Assembly: GCF_034932365.1 (NCBI RefSeq) | Contig: NZ_JAYGHR010000011.1 | Span: forward strand, 31,924 to 95,923 | Reading direction: 5' to 3' | Length of the DNA stretch: 64,000 nt | DNA from: Capilliphycus robustus | GTDB lineage: Bacteria; Cyanobacteriota; Cyanobacteriia; Cyanobacteriales; Microcoleaceae | Part shown: positions 10,007 to 18,830 of the stretch, one piece after another | Layout: the number at the start of each line of letters is the position of its first letter | Numbering within the stretch: position 1 is the stretch's first letter | Notes under the pieces: generated by a model | What the model was told of the DNA's origin: nothing | The model's database searches: none | Seen by the model: only the letters and a program-made list of their open reading frames with translations | Made by a program: the position numbers and the translations under genes

Positions 10007-10357
10007 CTAACAGGGAACCAGCTTTTCTTCTCCTTGTTGAGCTGGGGGAGTATCAACCTGTTGCACCTGTTGAAGATCCAGTTGATCTTCGGTTAGTATG
10101 CTGGGTTGGTTTCTCAGTGAAACTAACTCACCATCCCTGATAACAACAGAATTGGCACATTCGGGACAAGAATATACCCGATGAGTTTGCCCATGCGATG
10201 CTTCCAATTCATCCACTACCTCTGGATTATTGAGATAGAAAATAATTGCTTTTTCAGCTAGAGAAGACATCGGTTCAGATTCAACTGCCGCTTTAATTTT
10301 GAGTTTGCGATGCAGTTGGGGCGGAATATATAACGTTACCTTTTGCTTGCTTTGCAT
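10007..10357 (-). CDS. Ribbon-helix-helix-like small protein with a CxxC motif
   Basis: 116 residues. The first ~45 (KVTLYIPPQLHRKLKIKAAV, then SSLAEKAIIFYL) have the strand-helix-helix pattern of CopG/Arc-like DNA-binding proteins. A central YSCPECANSVVIRDGELVSL looks like half a zinc knuckle (one CxxC; another Cys is the final residue), and the C-terminus is Gln/Pro-rich. No toxin-like partner adjoins it, so an antitoxin role is not supported. It lies upstream of the ycf46-like gene on the same strand, 115 bases away. Likely a transcriptional regulator, unidentified. Confidence 0.7.
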   Translation of the reverse strand: MQSKQKVTLYIPPQLHRKLKIKAAVESEPMSSLAEKAIIFYLNNPEVVDELEASHGQTHRVYSCPECANSVVIRDGELVSLRNQPSILTEDQLDLQQVQQVDTPPAQQGEEKLVPC

Positions 10358-10571
10358 AGGACAGTGAACTTGTGTACCCGGGTATGTATTTAAAGATAAA
10401 GGTATTTCTCAAAGATGTCAAGACGTTATGCTGCTATAGCGCTGTTTTTTTAACATTTCGTTACATTATGCTTCAACTAAATCCCCTCAAACCCTTATTA
10501 GACTAGCATTTGAGCTATTTATTCTTGAGCGGGTCATAGGTTAAGCTGAAGGAAGAAGCTTTGGTAAGCTC

Positions 10572-11006
10572 ATGATGGATAAAACAACTCCCCGCAAATC
10601 CCGAAAAACCGCAGTTATTACCCTCGTTTTGATCGCATCAGTCGGTCTGAAAGCCTGCGAATCTTCTAATAAAAGACGAGAAGTGTACCGCAACCTGCCA
10701 GACTGTCAGCAAGAATGGGGTAAACCCGAACTCTGTGAACCCATTACCGATAACTCCTATCCCGTCGGTTATTATTACGGCCCCTACTACCGATATCGTA
10801 ACGGCAACTACTATTATTACCGCACCTACAACAGTCCTCCTCGCGTGATTCCTGTTAACGCTGGAGTTAGAACCAGCCCTCCACCTCGTTCCGGTTTATT
10901 CGGTCGTTCAAGTTCCCCGAACCGCTCCCGTTCATCCGTTGGGAATACTAGACGAGGAGGGTTTGGTTCAGGAGGACGAGTGGGTACTGGGAGCCGAGGC
11001 GGTTAA
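10572..11006 (+). CDS. YgiB-like small lipoprotein/surface protein
   Basis: 144 residues. After a basic N-terminus (TTPRKSRK) comes a hydrophobic stretch TAVITLVLIASVGLKACES whose Cys could be a lipobox cysteine (LKAC; Lys at -2 is unusual). The middle has NLPDCQQEWGKPELCEP and a Tyr/Gly-rich segment (YYYGPYYRYRNGNYYYY), and the C-terminus is Ser/Arg/Gly-rich and probably disordered. The layout resembles the DUF1190/YgiB proteins, which sit next to ygiC in enterobacteria; the next gene here is a YgiC-like ATP-grasp protein 42 bases downstream. The gene-pair conservation is the main support. Function is unknown. Confidence 0.65.
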   Translation: MMDKTTPRKSRKTAVITLVLIASVGLKACESSNKRREVYRNLPDCQQEWGKPELCEPITDNSYPVGYYYGPYYRYRNGNYYYYRTYNSPPRVIPVNAGVRTSPPPRSGLFGRSSSPNRSRSSVGNTRRGGFGSGGRVGTGSRGG

Positions 11007-11048
11007 CACCTGTTTAAGTCTTAAAAATTTACCAATAAAAGGTTTTGT

Positions 11049-12182
11049 ATGAAACGCATCCCCCTCAAACCCCGTCCTCACTGGGAGCAAAAATGCGATG
11101 AGGTTGGATTTCACTATTACAATCTCGATGGACTCTACTGGAATGAAAGCGTCTGTTATCAGTTTACGTCTAAACAAATAGACTCACTCGAAGCCGCAAC
11201 CCAAGAACTCCATCAGCTTTGTCTAGAAGCCGTTGACTGCATTATTACCGAAAACCGTTATACTCAACTTTCCATTCCGCCCGAATTTTTTCAACTCTGT
11301 CGCCAGTCCTGGGAACGGGGCGACCCCAGCCTGTATGGTCGCTTTGATTTTGTCTATGATGGCATCCATCCCCCCAAACTTCTCGAATACAACGCCGATA
11401 CTCCCACCGCCTTACTTGAAGCTAGCATCGTTCAGTGGACGTGGTTAGAAGAAAATTTCCCCGACGCTGATCAGTTCAACTCCATTCACGAAAAACTACT
11501 CGAACAATTCCAACAAATCTATTTTAATTTATCTCCAACCCAAAGATATCTACACTTTACCTGTGAACGTGATACCGCAGAAGACCTCGGAACCGTTGAA
11601 TACCTGAGAGATGTCGCCATTCAAGCTGGCTTTGAAACCAAACATCTTTATATTGACGAAATGGGTTGGAACTCTAATGATCAGTGCTTTTGTGACTTAG
11701 AAGATTATCCCATTCAAGCACTCTTTAAACTCTATCCCTGGGAATGGATGATTGAGGATGAATTCGGAAAACATCTTTTAAGTGAACCGATGCTGCTGTT
11801 AGAACCCGCCTGGAAAATGATTCTCAGCAATAAAGCAATTCTGCCTATTTTGTGGGAACTTTTCCCGGATCATCCTAACCTCTTACCTGCCTATTTTGAC
11901 TCCAGTCAACTTTCTCATCCCTACCTGAGTAAACCTATATTCTCCCGTGAAGGTGCTAACATTAATATTTATTATGGCGATCGCTCCTATCAAACGGATG
12001 GCATCTATCAAGACGAACCCCTGATCTATCAATCCTACTGCCCATTGCCTCAATTTGACCGTTATTATCCTGTTATTGGATCATGGATTGTAGGTGATCA
12101 ACCTGCTGGGATTGGGATTCGAGAAGATCAAACTCCGATTACGCAAAATACCAGTCAGTTTATCCCCCACTACTTTATCTAA
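11049..12182 (+). CDS. YgiC-like glutathionylspermidine synthase-family ATP-grasp protein
   Basis: 377 residues, close to YgiC/YjfC (~386). It matches the synthetase domain of glutathionylspermidine synthase but lacks the amidase half. Seen: RPHWEQKCDEVGFHYYN near the start, YGRFDFVYDG and LLEYNADTPTALLEAS (Mg/ATP region), LYPWEWMIEDEFG, WKMILSNKAILPILWELFP, SKPIFSREGANI, and SWIVGDQPAGIGIRED near the C-terminus. These proteins are ATP-dependent C-N ligases by family; the substrate of YgiC-type proteins is not established, and glutathionylspermidine production here is unproven. Probably co-transcribed with the YgiB-like gene upstream. Confidence 0.85.
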   Translation: MKRIPLKPRPHWEQKCDEVGFHYYNLDGLYWNESVCYQFTSKQIDSLEAATQELHQLCLEAVDCIITENRYTQLSIPPEFFQLCRQSWERGDPSLYGRFDFVYDGIHPPKLLEYNADTPTALLEASIVQWTWLEENFPDADQFNSIHEKLLEQFQQIYFNLSPTQRYLHFTCERDTAEDLGTVEYLRDVAIQAGFETKHLYIDEMGWNSNDQCFCDLEDYPIQALFKLYPWEWMIEDEFGKHLLSEPMLLLEPAWKMILSNKAILPILWELFPDHPNLLPAYFDSSQLSHPYLSKPIFSREGANINIYYGDRSYQTDGIYQDEPLIYQSYCPLPQFDRYYPVIGSWIVGDQPAGIGIREDQTPITQNTSQFIPHYFI

Positions 12183-12403
12183 ATTTAAAAATATCCTCAA
12201 ATCTTTAGGCTTTTTTGAGCGTTAAATCAAGTTAAAAACTCGCCGAGGGTCTTCATAAAACTTAACTAAAATTTTGGCGATAAAATATTTTATTAACCGT
12301 AATTTTATGAAAGTTATAATCATTATGCTTTAAACAAATACCAAGAAAATTTGATATATTTAGAATAAACACATCAATTAAAAACTTATTGGAATGACAA
12401 TCG

Positions 12404-15400
12404 ATGGAAATCATAACAACAATTTTCACGGACTCTAACAACAACTTGATCATGCTTTCGTTAATGATCGTTGTAGTCGCTAGTTTTTTAAACCAAAAAT
12501 TCAATAAGCATCAAGTACAAGAAAAAGCTTTAGCAGAAAGTGAACGCCGCTTTCAGATGCTGATTCAAGAAATGCAAGTCGGCGTATTACTCCTCAATAA
12601 TCGTGCAGAAATCCTGATTAGTAATCAATCCGCACAAAGCTTATTAAAGCTGCCAGCAGAAGCTAAAAATCCTCAAAAATTTGGTGAAAATTGGCATCTT
12701 ATACAAGAAGATCTCAGTGATTTAAAAAAAGAAAAACTTCCCGTACAATCCGCGATTAATCAACGTCAACCGATCCGAAACGTGATCATTGGAATTTGTG
12801 AATCAGAACCGACTCATCAATGTAAATGGCTATTAGTTAACGCCACTCCACAACTTGCAGAAAATGGCAGCGTTGAACGAGTTATTTGTACCGTTAGTGA
12901 TATCACCCAACAAAAGCAAACCGAAGCCGCTTTAAGAGCCTCAGAAGAACGATTTTCCCTCGCAATAGAAGGGGCAAATGATGGTATTTGGGACTGGGAT
13001 ATTGAAACCGGAAAAGCTTGTTTTTCCCCCCGTTGGAAAATGATGTTAGGTTATTTGTACGAAGAACTCCCTAACCATATGGAATCCTTTAAAAAAATCC
13101 TTCATCCCGACGACTCAGAGCGAGTTTTTGGCATTTTAGAACGTTATCTCAATCGAGAAATTCCTTACTATGAAGTCGAGTTTCGAGCAATTAGTAAGCT
13201 TGGAAGCATTCGTTGGATTCTCACTCGAGGTGTCGCTTTATGGGATAATAACAATAAACCCTATCGCATGGTGGGTTCTAATACTGATATTACCGAGCGC
13301 AAACAAGCCGAACAAGCCTTACAAGAAAGCGCGAAACGAGAAAGATCAATTGTTCAAGTCATGCAAAGAATGCGCGAAACCCTCGAACTTAAAACCATAT
13401 TTAATGCAACGACTGAAGAACTTCGACAAGCCTTATGTTGTTCACGGGTTTTGGTTTATCGTTTCAATGCAGATTGGAGTGGAGAAGTCATTGCTGAGTC
13501 TGTCATGTCAGGGTGGACAAAATTAATACCCGCTACAGAAGATCAATCCTATTTGACTCAAGTGACAGTAAATCAAAGAAATTGTGTGGCGAAACTACTG
13601 GATAGTGGCGAAGCTTTGATAGAAGATACTTACCTACAAGAAAATCAAGGCGGATTTTATCGCCAGGGAAAAAGTTACTATCGCTCTGTACGAGATATTT
13701 ATACAGCCGGATTTGATGAATGTTATCTCAATTTATTAGAGCAATTGCAAGCTCGTTCCTATACCATTGCACCCATTTTCTGCGGAACAAATTTGTGGGG
13801 ATTACTCTGCGCCTATCAAAATGGAACGCCGAGAGAATGGACAAAAGCAGAAATTAAAATTGTTACCCAAATTGGCAGTCAGTTAGGGGTAGCTGTTCAA
13901 CAAGCCGAATTATTTGCTAAAACACAGCAGCAAGCCATAGAACTTCAGCAAGCTAAAGAAGCAGCAGATGCAGCTAACAGCGCCAAGAGCGAATTTCTCG
14001 CCTCAATGAGTCACGAACTGCGAACACCTCTGAATGCGATTTTAGGCTTTGCTCAACTCATGAATAACGACTCGAGTATAAAAGTTGAACATCACCAACA
14101 TCTTGATATTATTAGTCGAGCAGGTGAACATTTACTGCAACTAATTAATGATATTTTAGAAATGTCCAAAATAGAAGCAGGTCGAGTGACATTAACAGAA
14201 GATGATTTTGATCTCATCTGTCTGCTTGAAAATTTAGAAGAAATGCTGCGCCTGAAAGCAAAATCAAAAGGACTAACCCTCAGTTTTGAACTAGATAATA
14301 CATTACCTCAATGGGTGATAGGAGATGAAAAGAAATTGCGTCAGGTGTTGATTAATCTCTTAGGCAATGCTACTAAATTTACAGAATCAGGTGATGTCAA
14401 ATTACGAGCCTTTAGAGTTGAGGAAGCAAAAGATAGACAAACAGAAAATAGTCTCACAATTGGCTTTGAAGTTTCCGATACAGGCCCAGGTATTGCTGAA
14501 AATGAACTGCATCGTTTATTTAAAGCCTTTTCTCAAACTGAAACGGGTTTAAAGTCTTCTGAAGGGACTGGTTTGGGATTATCTATTAGCCAGAAATTTG
14601 TGCAACTTATGGGAGGGGAAATAGTAGTACAATCTCAAATCGGTGTGGGGAGTACCTTTGCTTTTGAGATTCCAATCACTTGTACAAAACCGCCAGAAAA
14701 TTACAGAAATCCTACTTCTCAGAAGATTATAAGTTTAGCATCCGAACAACCTAAAATTCGTATTTTAATCGCCGAAGATAAACCCAATAATCGTTTGCTA
14801 CTCGTCAAGTTGCTGTCAGAAATTGGCTTTGAAATTAGAGAAGCGAGTAATGGTCAAGAAGCTGTTGAAATGTGGTCAAGTTGGCAACCAGATTTGATTT
14901 TAATGGATATCCGAATGCCTGTAATGAATGGTTTTGAAGCGACTCAACAGATTAAGGCTTTATCTGTGGAGAAGAAAACGATTATTATTGCACTGACAGC
15001 CAGTGCATTTGAAGAAGACAGAGAAGCTGTTTTTCAGGCTGGATGTGATGATTTCGTGGGAAAACCATTCAAACTCGAAGAACTATTAGAGGTGATTGGA
15101 AAACATTTAAACATTCAGTATATTTATTCTCAAGATCAATTGAAAAACCTCAACTTCTACAATCCTTATTCAGATTCAGAACAGATGCAGTTTATCTCAA
15201 GTATTGAGGCATTAGAAACAATGCCGAACGAGTGGATTGAAGAACTTTATAAAGCCGCTCAAGCTTGTAGTGATTTATTAATTTTGGAACTGATTGATCA
15301 CATTCCCTCAGAAAATAAAATATTGGTAGATACCTTAAAAGAGTTAGTGAATAACTTTCGTTATGATTATATTATGGAACTCGCTAAACCTCAAATGGTA

Positions 15401-15415
15401 GTGCAATCATCCTAA
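12404..15415 (+). CDS. Membrane hybrid histidine kinase: TM-PAS-PAS-GAF-HisKA-HATPase-REC
   Basis: 1003 residues. One N-terminal membrane helix (residues ~15-30), PAS at ~45-170, PAS with PAC at ~180-300 (ends MVGSNTDITERKQAE), phytochrome-like GAF at ~320-505, and HisKA with the phospho-acceptor His in ASMSHELRTPLNA (about residue 537). The HATPase has N box NLLGNATKF and G boxes DTGPGIAE and GTGLGLSIS. The receiver (~785-900) has the phospho-Asp in LILMDIRMPVMNG (about 835) and Lys in VGKPFK; a ~100-residue helical tail follows. All catalytic residues appear intact. The GAF has Cys-Tyr at the position where cyanobacteriochromes attach bilin (GFDECYLNLLEQ, about residue 440), making a photosensor possible but unproven. 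Followed by a strong terminator. Confidence 0.9.
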   Translation: MEIITTIFTDSNNNLIMLSLMIVVVASFLNQKFNKHQVQEKALAESERRFQMLIQEMQVGVLLLNNRAEILISNQSAQSLLKLPAEAKNPQKFGENWHLIQEDLSDLKKEKLPVQSAINQRQPIRNVIIGICESEPTHQCKWLLVNATPQLAENGSVERVICTVSDITQQKQTEAALRASEERFSLAIEGANDGIWDWDIETGKACFSPRWKMMLGYLYEELPNHMESFKKILHPDDSERVFGILERYLNREIPYYEVEFRAISKLGSIRWILTRGVALWDNNNKPYRMVGSNTDITERKQAEQALQESAKRERSIVQVMQRMRETLELKTIFNATTEELRQALCCSRVLVYRFNADWSGEVIAESVMSGWTKLIPATEDQSYLTQVTVNQRNCVAKLLDSGEALIEDTYLQENQGGFYRQGKSYYRSVRDIYTAGFDECYLNLLEQLQARSYTIAPIFCGTNLWGLLCAYQNGTPREWTKAEIKIVTQIGSQLGVAVQQAELFAKTQQQAIELQQAKEAADAANSAKSEFLASMSHELRTPLNAILGFAQLMNNDSSIKVEHHQHLDIISRAGEHLLQLINDILEMSKIEAGRVTLTEDDFDLICLLENLEEMLRLKAKSKGLTLSFELDNTLPQWVIGDEKKLRQVLINLLGNATKFTESGDVKLRAFRVEEAKDRQTENSLTIGFEVSDTGPGIAENELHRLFKAFSQTETGLKSSEGTGLGLSISQKFVQLMGGEIVVQSQIGVGSTFAFEIPITCTKPPENYRNPTSQKIISLASEQPKIRILIAEDKPNNRLLLVKLLSEIGFEIREASNGQEAVEMWSSWQPDLILMDIRMPVMNGFEATQQIKALSVEKKTIIIALTASAFEEDREAVFQAGCDDFVGKPFKLEELLEVIGKHLNIQYIYSQDQLKNLNFYNPYSDSEQMQFISSIEALETMPNEWIEELYKAAQACSDLLILELIDHIPSENKILVDTLKELVNNFRYDYIMELAKPQMVVQSS

Positions 15416-15428
15416 TGAAGTACATCCC

Positions 15429-15465
15429 AAAAACCCGGTAACTCATGGGAAACCGGGTTTTTAAA
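15429..15465 (+). terminator. Rho-independent terminator of the hybrid kinase gene
   Basis: A perfect 10-bp inverted repeat, AAAAACCCGG (15429-15438) and CCGGGTTTTT (15453-15462), with a 14-base loop, lies 14 bases after the kinase stop codon. The A/T flanks make it bidirectional, so it can also serve the convergent 113-residue gene at 15483-15824. Confidence 0.9.
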
Positions 15466-15482
15466 TAAGTCCTCAGATGAAA

Positions 15483-15824
15483 TTATTTCATCGCCTCAAA
15501 AATCATATTTAATAGACGTTTTTGAACACCGGGAGTTTTTAAGACTTCTTTATTGGCGCTGAAAGGTTGCAAACCAAACAAAAACACATCATATTTAGTC
15601 CCAATTTTATACCCGCTAGCCTTGAAGGTAGTTTCGTATTCTGGGGGAACCATAATATTTTCAATCCAGTATTCACCGTGAATGGTTTGATTGTCAAAAA
15701 AAGCGATTCCCATGCTTCCTTTTTTGTCGCGAAAAAACTTGATCTGTCGAATTTTACGTTCTTTTGCACCTGCCAAATCAGAAATTAAATCAGCCGCTCC
15801 AAAAAGTTGATTGAGATTAAACAT
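15483..15824 (-). CDS. Small cytoplasmic hypothetical protein
   Basis: 113 residues, not recognised. It starts MFNLNQLFGAADLISDLAGA, has a basic stretch (KERKIRQIKFFRDKKG), and a likely beta-rich middle (MGIAFFDNQTIHGEYWIENI). No signal peptide, membrane segment or cysteine is present. It is convergent with the hybrid kinase and shares the bidirectional terminator with it. Codon use and the intact long frame support a real gene. No function can be proposed. Confidence 0.6.
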   Translation of the reverse strand: MFNLNQLFGAADLISDLAGAKERKIRQIKFFRDKKGSMGIAFFDNQTIHGEYWIENIMVPPEYETTFKASGYKIGTKYDVFLFGLQPFSANKEVLKTPGVQKRLLNMIFEAMK

Positions 15825-15934
15825 TAAACTCGCTCCTGTTTGTGAAAATTACGCTAAATTGGTCGAGAATAAAAATTCCTCTCCGAGTCTGAAAGGAACA
15901 CAACAGAGGTTACAACAATGGTCGAATAAAGTTA

Positions 15935-16228
15935 TTAGAAAGACAGGAAATCTGAACGAACCCAGCCTTCAGCGCCGGATTGATAAAATCGAATATAATA
16001 CCAAATATATCCATCTCCTCCGTCAGAAGCATTCAATACTTCTACCCAGTCTCCGGCTACACCATAATGAGGAGTATTAGCTTGAGTCGTTGGTGCAGTC
16101 CGAACATTAATTTGAGCGCTAGGATCACTAGCAGTTAAACGAGCAGAAGTAGCCAATCCAGGTAATGCAGTAGCAGCACACAAGGTAACAGCAGCAGTGA
16201 TTGTCAATAAAACTTGCTTCAATTTCAT
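15935..16228 (-). CDS. Secreted SH3-domain (SH3b) protein
   Basis: 97 residues. A signal peptide (KLKQVLLTITAAVTLCAATALPGLA) is followed by a single bacterial SH3 domain: QINVRTAPTTQANTPHYGVA (the INVRxxPs signature), GDWVEVLNA, and the closing YIRFYQSGAEGWVRSDFLSF. Such domains often bind peptidoglycan or act as periplasmic adaptors; which one applies here is not visible. A GGAG lies about 6 bases upstream of the ATG. Confidence 0.85.
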   Translation of the reverse strand: MKLKQVLLTITAAVTLCAATALPGLATSARLTASDPSAQINVRTAPTTQANTPHYGVAGDWVEVLNASDGGDGYIWYYIRFYQSGAEGWVRSDFLSF

Positions 16229-16400
16229 TGGTTTCTCCTAAAGTTTAATTAATGAATTTTACTCAAGCTTTTGGCTTCCTTGGTTCCATTATTGCCTCTG
16301 ACAAACAGGAATGCCATCAGTAGATTTTCGGAAAAATTAAAAATTTTTTGTGATGATAAAGTTCAGTATTTTCACGGAGGTCAGATGAGGTTAAACAATG
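16229..16400. other. AT-rich intergenic sequence leading into a repeat array
   Basis: No gene, terminator or RNA structure is apparent between the SH3 protein start and the first repeat at 16401. An open frame across 16271-16495 runs into the tandem repeat and looks like chance coding. Confidence 0.4.
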
Positions 16401-16635
16401 CTAAACCTCAAAAATGGGTAGGGTGGGTCAAAGAATTTCTGATGATTAAGTCAAGAGCAGTGGGATTTGACCCTCTAAACCTCAAAAATGGGTAGGCTGG
16501 GTCAAAAATTAATTTCTGATGATTAAGTCAAGAGCAGTGGGATTTGACTCTCTAAACCTCAAAAATGGGTAGGGTGGGTCAAACAATTAATTTCTGATGA
16601 TTAAGTCAAGAGCAGTGGGATTTGACCCACCCTAC
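16401..16635. repeat. Three tandem ~75-bp units of a palindromic (hairpin) repeat, family A
   Basis: Units at 16401-16474, 16475-16551 and 16552-16635 each begin CTAAACCTCAAAAATGG and share TGATGATTAAGTCAAGAGCA. Each carries GTAGGGTGGGTCAAA (16418, 16492 with one change, 16569). The array ends with the exact reverse complement TTTGACCCACCCTAC (16621-16635), so each GTAGG arm can fold onto the end as a long hairpin. This looks like a MITE-like element expanded internally. The termini resemble those of the array at 60873-61695. Confidence 0.85.
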
Positions 16636-16736
16636 TACAATTGTCTCTGTTTAAGCTATTCTGTAGTCAATGATCTATCTCTACTGCGGTTAGTTGATAG
16701 AATAAGCAAAATTTAGAGATTGAGTTTAAAGCTTCC

Positions 16737-18698
16737 ATGCAAAATATTGTTTTAGATGTCAAAAATCTGCGAGTTCAGTTTCAAAGTGACGAAAAAGTTG
16801 TTCAAGCAGTCAACGATATTTCATTTCAAGTCAAACGCGGACAAACACTCGGTATTGTCGGTGAATCCGGTTCGGGAAAATCCGTCACCTCTCTCGCCAT
16901 CATGGGGTTGCTTTCTCCCGATACCTCTCAAGTCAGTGGAGAAATTTTGTTTCGCTTCAGCAACAATCTCAACGAATCTCAGCCGAATTCCGAAGCAATC
17001 AATTTATTGAAATTGTCACCGCAAGAAAAGCAGAAATTTCGAGGCGGACAAATTGCGATGATTTTTCAGGAACCGATGAGTTCTTTAAATCCCGTTTATA
17101 CGATTGGATTTCAACTCATAGAAGCGATTAAACAACATGAAGATGTTTCGCCTCGACAAGCGATGTGGAAAGCGACTTCTTTGCTTCAAGAAGTTCAACT
17201 TCTCCCTTCAGATGAAGAATTACTCGCACGAGTTGAAGCCGAATTTTCTACAGCCGATACAGTCAATAATAATCAAAAAACTGCCAAAGCAGAACGAAAC
17301 GATAGACGAGAACTTAGTGAATATGTTAATGATCAAAAACGAGCCATGCTTAACCGTTATCCCCACGAACTTTCAGGCGGTCAATTGCAACGGGTAATGA
17401 TTGCGATCGCCATTTCTTGTAACCCTACTTTATTAATCGCAGATGAACCCACAACCGCTCTGGATGTGACGGTACAGGCGACGATTTTAGAGTTATTACG
17501 AGAACTCTGTAGTCGTCGTGGAATGTCGATGATTTTTATTACCCATGATTTAGGAGTCATTGCTGAAATTGCCGATACAGTCGCCGTCATGTATCGCGGT
17601 AAAATTGTTGAATCTGGTACAATTCGAGAAATGTTTTTAACCCCGCAACATCCCTACACCAAAGGTTTATTAGCCTGTCGTCCTCCCCTTGATATTCAAG
17701 TTGAACGTCTGCCGACAATTTCTGATTTTATGGATGTTGAAATCACGGCAACCGGAGAGTTAGAAATACGAGAAAAGAACGCTGAAAAAAATGTTATTCA
17801 AGCGTTGAATTATCAAACAAAAGAGAGACAACCTTCGACAACCCCTTTACTTTCGGTTGAACATCTGCGAGTGGGTTTCAAAGTGGCGGGAATGTTTGGG
17901 GAAACGAAACGTCTATTGATGGCGGTGAATGATGTTTCCTTTGAAGTTTATCAAGGTGAAACATTAGGTTTAGTTGGAGAGTCTGGTTGTGGGAAAAGTA
18001 CCTTAGCCAGAGCGTTATTACAACTCATTCCCGTTGTCGGTGGTCAAGTAACTTTTCAAGGGGAAGATATTACAAAACTCTATTCTCAAGCTTCCGTTTT
18101 GGAAAAAATTAAAAATTATAAAAAACAAAAACAATATCATCACAAACGACAAGGGTTAAGACGAGAGATGCAAATTGTTTTTCAAGATCCTTTTAGTTCT
18201 CTCGATCCTAGAATGACGATTGGTGATACAATTATGGAACCGATGCTCATTCATGGAGTCGGGAAAGCCGGGAAAGAACGACGCGATCGCGTGGCTTATT
18301 TATTAGAACGAGTCGAAATGAAACCCGACTGGATGGGACGTTATCCCCATGAATTTTCCGGCGGACAAAGACAACGAATTTGTATTGCGAGATCTTTGGC
18401 TTTAAACCCTAAATTTATCATCTGTGATGAGTCAGTATCGGCTTTAGATGTTTCGGTTCAGGCGCAGGTTTTGAACCTCTTAAAAGAACTACAAGCCGAA
18501 TTTGGGTTAACTTATATCTTCATTTCCCACGACTTGAGTGTAGTCAAATTTATTAGCGATCGCATTATGGTGATGAATCGGGGTAAAATCGAAGAAATCG
18601 GTCAAGCTGAAGACATTTACCACCGTCCTCAAACTGAATATACTCGTCAGCTTATTGCTTCAATCCCGACGGGGAATATTAAACAATTAGCGAGTTAA
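16737..18698 (+). CDS. Peptide/nickel-type ABC transporter, two fused ATP-binding domains (DppD-DppF type)
   Basis: 653 residues, two complete nucleotide-binding domains in tandem as in YejF/GsiA. Domain 1 (~1-320): Walker A GESGSGKS, Q-loop IFQEPMSSLNP, signature ELSGGQLQRV, Walker B LLIADEPTTALD, H-loop ITHDLG, and the oligopeptide-family tail PQHPYTKGLLACRPP. A polar ~60-residue insertion lies before its signature. Domain 2 (~375-650): Walker A GESGCGKS, VFQDPFSSLDPRMT, FSGGQRQRI, FIICDESVSALD, ISHDLS. Both sites look active. It would power uptake of peptides or a related solute at the inner membrane, but no permease or binding protein is nearby, so the substrate is undefined. Confidence 0.92.
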   Translation: MQNIVLDVKNLRVQFQSDEKVVQAVNDISFQVKRGQTLGIVGESGSGKSVTSLAIMGLLSPDTSQVSGEILFRFSNNLNESQPNSEAINLLKLSPQEKQKFRGGQIAMIFQEPMSSLNPVYTIGFQLIEAIKQHEDVSPRQAMWKATSLLQEVQLLPSDEELLARVEAEFSTADTVNNNQKTAKAERNDRRELSEYVNDQKRAMLNRYPHELSGGQLQRVMIAIAISCNPTLLIADEPTTALDVTVQATILELLRELCSRRGMSMIFITHDLGVIAEIADTVAVMYRGKIVESGTIREMFLTPQHPYTKGLLACRPPLDIQVERLPTISDFMDVEITATGELEIREKNAEKNVIQALNYQTKERQPSTTPLLSVEHLRVGFKVAGMFGETKRLLMAVNDVSFEVYQGETLGLVGESGCGKSTLARALLQLIPVVGGQVTFQGEDITKLYSQASVLEKIKNYKKQKQYHHKRQGLRREMQIVFQDPFSSLDPRMTIGDTIMEPMLIHGVGKAGKERRDRVAYLLERVEMKPDWMGRYPHEFSGGQRQRICIARSLALNPKFIICDESVSALDVSVQAQVLNLLKELQAEFGLTYIFISHDLSVVKFISDRIMVMNRGKIEEIGQAEDIYHRPQTEYTRQLIASIPTGNIKQLAS

Positions 18699-18775
18699 AT
18701 TTAGGAAGAAAAACAAAAACACGCTCGACACAGAGAACACCAAGAGCAAATCAAGCAGCAATTTGATTAAAGAAT

Positions 18776-18807
18776 AGGCTGAAGTAGTCTGATCTCTACT
18801 CCAGCCT
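18776..18807. terminator. Stem-loop between convergent ABC ATPase and glycosyltransferase genes
   Basis: AGGCTGAAGTAG (18776-18787) pairs with CTACTCCAGCCT (18796-18807), 12 bp with one mismatch and an 8-base loop. T-rich sequence follows on the minus strand (ATTCTTT). Its position between convergent genes suits a shared terminator. Confidence 0.65.
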
Positions 18808-18830
18808 TTCAAGGTTATGATTAACTATAA

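Noticed and set aside
12262..12504. 80-codon minus-strand frame before the hybrid kinase
   Set aside because: Overlaps the kinase start, very AT-rich composition, no ribosome site.
15811..16080. 89-codon plus-strand frame
   Set aside because: Antisense to the SH3 protein, whose signal peptide and domain are clear.
16271..16495. 74-codon open frame over the family A repeats
   Set aside because: It runs into tandem repeat DNA, has no ribosome site and no protein-like composition.
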